Positions 30,515 to 33,098 of a stretch of 33,098 bases of DNA are shown here, piece after piece. The stretch comes from a virus: positions 1-33,098 of IMG/VR virus record IMGVR_UViG_3300027899_000041. One strand, given 5' to 3'. How positions within the stretch are numbered: the stretch's first letter is position 1; each line of letters opens with the position of its first letter. The notes beneath the pieces were generated by a model, which saw nothing but the letters and a program-made list of their open reading frames with translations, was not told the DNA's origin and did no database searches. A program made the position numbers and the translations under genes.

Positions 30515-30844
30515 TTATTTGTTGCTTTTGCTTTTTTTGGCCTTTGGCTCAATTTCCTCAACTGGCTCCTCAACTACATCCTGAAACTCAACCGCACTTG
30601 GTGTTTGTTCCATTTCGGTTTGTGGCTCATCCATTTGCGGCATTTCAACATCCAACACCTCATGCGCTGGCTCCATTGCTGGCAATACACCAGGCACATC
30701 AAATTTCAATTTGGCCTCAATTGCCTGGCCATCCATTTTTTCCCACAAATGCATTTCACGCATTTCCTGGGTTAACTTAATCCATTGAGCGGTTGCCCAA
30801 ATTACTTTGCCCGTTTTAACGTGGCGAAATTGTGTTTTTTCCAT
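30515..30844 (-). CDS. Small acidic head-module protein
   Basis: The 109-residue protein has a basic N-terminal domain (RHVKTGKVIWATAQWIKL) and a long acidic, Pro/Glu/Met-rich tail ending in a lysine cluster. I chose the ATG at 30844; a longer frame needs a TTG start and would run through a TATATTTG box. It lies between a small gene and the scaffold, and its acidic tail suggests a head-assembly accessory. No family recognised. Confidence 0.6.
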   Translation of the reverse strand: MEKTQFRHVKTGKVIWATAQWIKLTQEMREMHLWEKMDGQAIEAKLKFDVPGVLPAMEPAHEVLDVEMPQMDEPQTEMEQTPSAVEFQDVVEEPVEEIEPKAKKSKSNK

Positions 30845-30858
30845 GTTGTGAATTTTTA

Positions 30859-30866
30859 CAAATATA
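30859..30866 (-). promoter_or_regulatory. Candidate -7 box TATATTTG before a head-module gene
   Basis: An exact TAnnTTTG match, ending 15 bases before the ATG at 30844. No TTG element at the expected distance was found. It could be an internal late promoter for scaffold and capsid, or a chance match in A/T-rich sequence. Confidence 0.3.
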
Positions 30867-30873
30867 CCAATTT

Positions 30874-31107
30874 TCAATCAATTTCACGGTCACCAATAAA
30901 AACGCGGTATCCATCCAAAACAATGGTTTGTTCACTGGGTTCAATTTGTTCAAACCTTAATGGCTCACCCTCCTCCAATGCCTGGTTCATGTAATCCAAC
31001 AACGGTTCCATGCCAACAACCTCAAACCACATTACTGGGTTTTGCCCCATTGGAAATTTCAACATGTACTCATTGTAAACCTTTTCAAATGTTTTTGCCG
31101 TTGCCAT
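30874..31107 (-). CDS. Small hypothetical head-module protein
   Basis: The 77-residue acidic protein (MWFEVVGMEPLLDYMNQALE) starts in a TAATG overlap with the upstream head protein gene, so it is translationally coupled to it. If that protein carries a peptidase or toxin domain, a small coupled partner could be its regulator, but that is speculation. No motif recognised. Confidence 0.6.
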   Translation of the reverse strand: MATAKTFEKVYNEYMLKFPMGQNPVMWFEVVGMEPLLDYMNQALEEGEPLRFEQIEPSEQTIVLDGYRVFIGDREID

Positions 31108-32765
31108 TATTTCAATAAATTTTTTGGTGTGTTGGGTTTAATAATATCCTCAAAAACATATTCATTCATTAACTCGTATAACTCGGGAAACTCCAATTGA
31201 AAAATGGGGTTTCCAGTAAAGTAGTTTTCAAAGGCATGCGCAAACCATTCACATTTGGCCAACCCCTGGTTGTAATCCAGCATATATTTCACATCATGCC
31301 CCGAACCAAAACGGCATTTGCTAACCGCTTGTATTGTGTCCGAATACGCCCCCGCAAATTCGCCCAACTCCTTTTGGGTAAACTGGGGGAATTTATCTTT
31401 GTAATCAAACACCAATGAGGAGGGCATTGTTTTCCTTTTGCCCGCCTTAAAATCATCCAATTTATCCTCAAACAATTTAACGCTTTTTTCCCAGTAATCA
31501 TTTGTTTTTGCATCCACATCAAAAACCCAGGTTCCATTTGCACGGCGTTCAACAATTTTGTTAAGGGTGTAATGTGTACGGTGCGCATATTCATGAACGG
31601 CAACCTTTAATTTGCCCGCCTCATTGCCCATTGCGTAACGTGTACCCTTGTAACCCAGGCGCACAATTCCATCACTTTCTTTGTAATAACTTTGGGTTAT
31701 TTCTTTCATTTTGCCGTTATCGGAATACTCAAACAAAATTTCGGGCAATCCTGGCATGCCTTTCAATTGCCTTGGTGTTTTTGAACTTTGAAACCCAAAC
31801 AAGTTATTGAAATCCTGAACCGCCCGCGGCGTTCCAATTTCCGCGCTCCCCTTTTCGGCCTTTGCCTCAATTTTTTGTTGTTCCTCGGGCATGTTTAATT
31901 TTTCCCGCTGGCTTTTGGTTAACTTGAACGGAATGGCTGCATGGCGGCAATTGTAACCCCCACGGTAAACGGCAAAATTTTCCGCATTGGTTCCTGGTAT
32001 CATCCCCGTGCCATTGTTTTGGGCCCATGCAATTTGCGCGGGCAAATCATCCTTTTGCAAAACGCCCATGCTCACCCAACGGCGGCATTGTGGCCTGGAA
32101 TCATCAATTAAGGAACCAACATAACGGAACGCATCCAAACCGTTTTCCTCCGCAATGCGGGCATTCACCTGGCCATCAAATTGGTTTAACGCATCGCGGC
32201 TCACTTGTTTCACATAACGGGAAAACAACCCATTAACATTTGGGTTTCCTAAAATGTAGGTTTGCAATGCGTTTTCCAAATCCGCAATTGTGGCCCCCGC
32301 AACAATGTTTTTGTAAATTCCCTCCCGTACTGGTTCAATAAAATTGGTGCTCACACCCGTGCCCGTTAAACCTTGCAATGTTTGTTCAACAATGGCCTTT
32401 TGAATGGGGTTAACCAGTTTATCCAATTCCTTTGCATCCAGGCCGTTTAATTCAGTGTGCAATTTCACGTTGTTTTCCTTTAACGTTTCAAAATTGCGCA
32501 AATAACCCGCCGCCGCTTTACTGTATTGGGTTGCCTTTATGGCTTTTTTAATGCGTTCATCCACCTGGTTAACAATGTCCACATTGGTTGCATCAAACTC
32601 AATTTTGCCATCCTTTGTGTTGAAATCCTTAAACAGTTTTTTCAACTCATCATAAACCATTTTTTCAACCGCTGGCAACTCATTGTAAAACGCATTTTCC
32701 GCACTTATTGCCGTGCGTTCATTGCGTTCAATTATTTTCAAAATTTCGGGCGTAAATTCAGCCAT
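31107..32765 (-). CDS. MuF-like minor head protein fused to an HEXXH metallopeptidase-like domain
   Basis: The 552-residue protein follows the portal gene. Residues about 150-285 carry the minor head (SPP1 gp7 / Mu F) signature: VSRDALNQFDGQVN, SRPQCRRWVSMG (Cys227) and GGYNCRHAAIPF (Cys273, His275). These proteins line the portal vertex and may enter the host. After a charged linker, residues about 380-540 contain VAVHEYAHRTHY (His391, Glu392, His395), an HEXXH zinc site. Glu506 in KCEWFAHAFENYF is a candidate third ligand. The domain resembles effector or toxin-type metallopeptidases appended to MuF proteins. Activity and the third ligand are inferred. Confidence 0.75.
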   Translation of the reverse strand: MAEFTPEILKIIERNERTAISAENAFYNELPAVEKMVYDELKKLFKDFNTKDGKIEFDATNVDIVNQVDERIKKAIKATQYSKAAAGYLRNFETLKENNVKLHTELNGLDAKELDKLVNPIQKAIVEQTLQGLTGTGVSTNFIEPVREGIYKNIVAGATIADLENALQTYILGNPNVNGLFSRYVKQVSRDALNQFDGQVNARIAEENGLDAFRYVGSLIDDSRPQCRRWVSMGVLQKDDLPAQIAWAQNNGTGMIPGTNAENFAVYRGGYNCRHAAIPFKLTKSQREKLNMPEEQQKIEAKAEKGSAEIGTPRAVQDFNNLFGFQSSKTPRQLKGMPGLPEILFEYSDNGKMKEITQSYYKESDGIVRLGYKGTRYAMGNEAGKLKVAVHEYAHRTHYTLNKIVERRANGTWVFDVDAKTNDYWEKSVKLFEDKLDDFKAGKRKTMPSSLVFDYKDKFPQFTQKELGEFAGAYSDTIQAVSKCRFGSGHDVKYMLDYNQGLAKCEWFAHAFENYFTGNPIFQLEFPELYELMNEYVFEDIIKPNTPKNLLK

Positions 32766-32812
32766 GCGCGTGTTGTTGTGTTGTTATCATGTTGTTGGCA
32801 CCAACAAAATGT

Positions 32813-33098
32813 TTATGCCGTTGGTGGAACCTCAATTGGTTGGCCCAAAATTTCCTCCGCTTTGGCCTGGTCAAAACCGTAAATTGTGCCCAACAATGCA
32901 ATTGCCGCCTCCCTTTGGGTTATTCCCTGGCTCACACTTTGCTGAATTTGCAAAATGCCCTGAACGCCCCCAACGGTTCCTTTCAAATTTGCCTGGGCCT
33001 CCGCTTGTTGGCGTGCCAATTCCGTATCCATTCCAAAAACATCATTAACCTCAACAATTTGTTTGGGAATATACTGGGCAAACACCGTTTGCATTTTA
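32813..33098 (-). CDS. Phage portal protein, C-terminal part (continuation of the frame at 1-1804)
   Basis: This is the C-terminal end of the portal gene that starts at 1804 and wraps round the joint. Residues from about 548 to 641 are encoded here, including the part duplicated at the left end. The segment is helical and glutamine/alanine-rich (for example QQAEAQANLKG), as expected for the crown or clip end of a portal. An internal ATG at 33094 is not the true start, because the frame is open upstream through the circular junction. The stop lies 47 bases before the head protein gene that starts at 32765. Confidence 0.75.
   Translation of the reverse strand, partial: KMQTVFAQYIPKQIVEVNDVFGMDTELARQQAEAQANLKGTVGGVQGILQIQQSVSQGITQREAAIALLGTIYGFDQAKAEEILGQPIEVPPTA
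32935..33098. repeat. Terminal direct repeat, right copy (contig circularity)
   Basis: This is the second copy of the first 164 bases. Joining the two copies makes the portal reading frame continuous and gives a circle of about 32,934 bp. A physical terminal repeat of this length cannot be excluded from sequence alone, but an assembler overlap is the simpler explanation. Confidence 0.95.

Noticed and set aside
30845-30877. Longer start (TTG at 30877) for the acidic head-module protein
   Set aside because: It needs a non-ATG start and would translate through a TATATTTG box; the ATG at 30844 is simpler.
1-33098. Integrase, repressor, attachment site or other lysogeny functions
   Set aside because: No recombinase signature, divergent regulator pair or att-like repeat was seen; the end repeat lies inside the portal gene and is an assembly overlap.
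1-33098. tRNA genes, rRNA or CRISPR arrays
   Set aside because: No cloverleaf-like segment or regularly spaced repeats were noticed; the repeated CAA/TTG words are short coding or leader microsatellites.

Overview
The window is a complete or near-complete tailed-phage genome. Bases 1-164 repeat at 32935-33098 with one mismatch, so the contig closes into a circle of about 32,934 bp. Almost every base is coding, every supported gene lies on the minus strand, and no stretch over about 300 bases lacks a gene. The host is most likely a member of the Bacteroidota. Starts lack Shine-Dalgarno sequences and instead follow A-rich leaders. Several leaders carry a TAnnTTTG box, the -7 element of that phylum. 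The single-strand-binding protein, the beta-sandwich tail proteins and the looser lipoprotein signal also fit. A 1183-residue tape measure protein points to a long non-contractile (siphovirus-like) tail.

Read in the direction of transcription (decreasing coordinate) from the terminator at 22.4 kb, the layout is as follows. (1) 22.3-20.4 kb: small early genes of unknown function. (2) 20.4-15.1 kb: replication and recombination, with a RecT/Bet annealase, a tandem helix-turn-helix protein, a replisome-organiser-like protein, SSB, small membrane and coiled-coil proteins, and a winged-helix protein. (3) 15.1-12.4 kb: packaging, with small and large terminase. (4) 12.4-1.8 kb: tail, with a small conserved protein, tail assembly chaperones joined by a probable -1 frameshift, tape measure, a hub protein with a hydrophobic insertion, and two large cysteine-rich tail proteins. 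(5) 1.8 kb through the contig joint to 27.9 kb: head, with portal, a MuF-like head protein carrying a metallopeptidase-like domain, scaffold, major capsid protein and a candidate tail tube, closed by a strong terminator. (6) 27.8-22.5 kb: accessory structural genes and lysis (amidase, holin, candidate unimolecular spanin), then a head-tail completion protein and small structural and membrane proteins, closed by a second terminator.

No integrase, repressor, DNA polymerase, helicase, methyltransferase or tRNA was recognised. The phage is therefore probably obligately lytic and borrows the host replisome, with RecT and SSB as its own DNA-handling proteins. Genes are packed with ATGA or TAATG overlaps, implying a few long polycistronic transcripts and translational coupling.

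The points most worth a second look are: no GATC and no AGCT found by eye in 33 kb, with matching context-dependent codon choice; a head protein fused to an HEXXH domain; a four-cysteine zinc-ribbon-like insert in the portal; a T TTT TTT slippery site in the tail chaperone; a hydrophobic segment inside the tail hub; a u-spanin candidate; and a morphogenesis module in which tail genes precede the portal and capsid.
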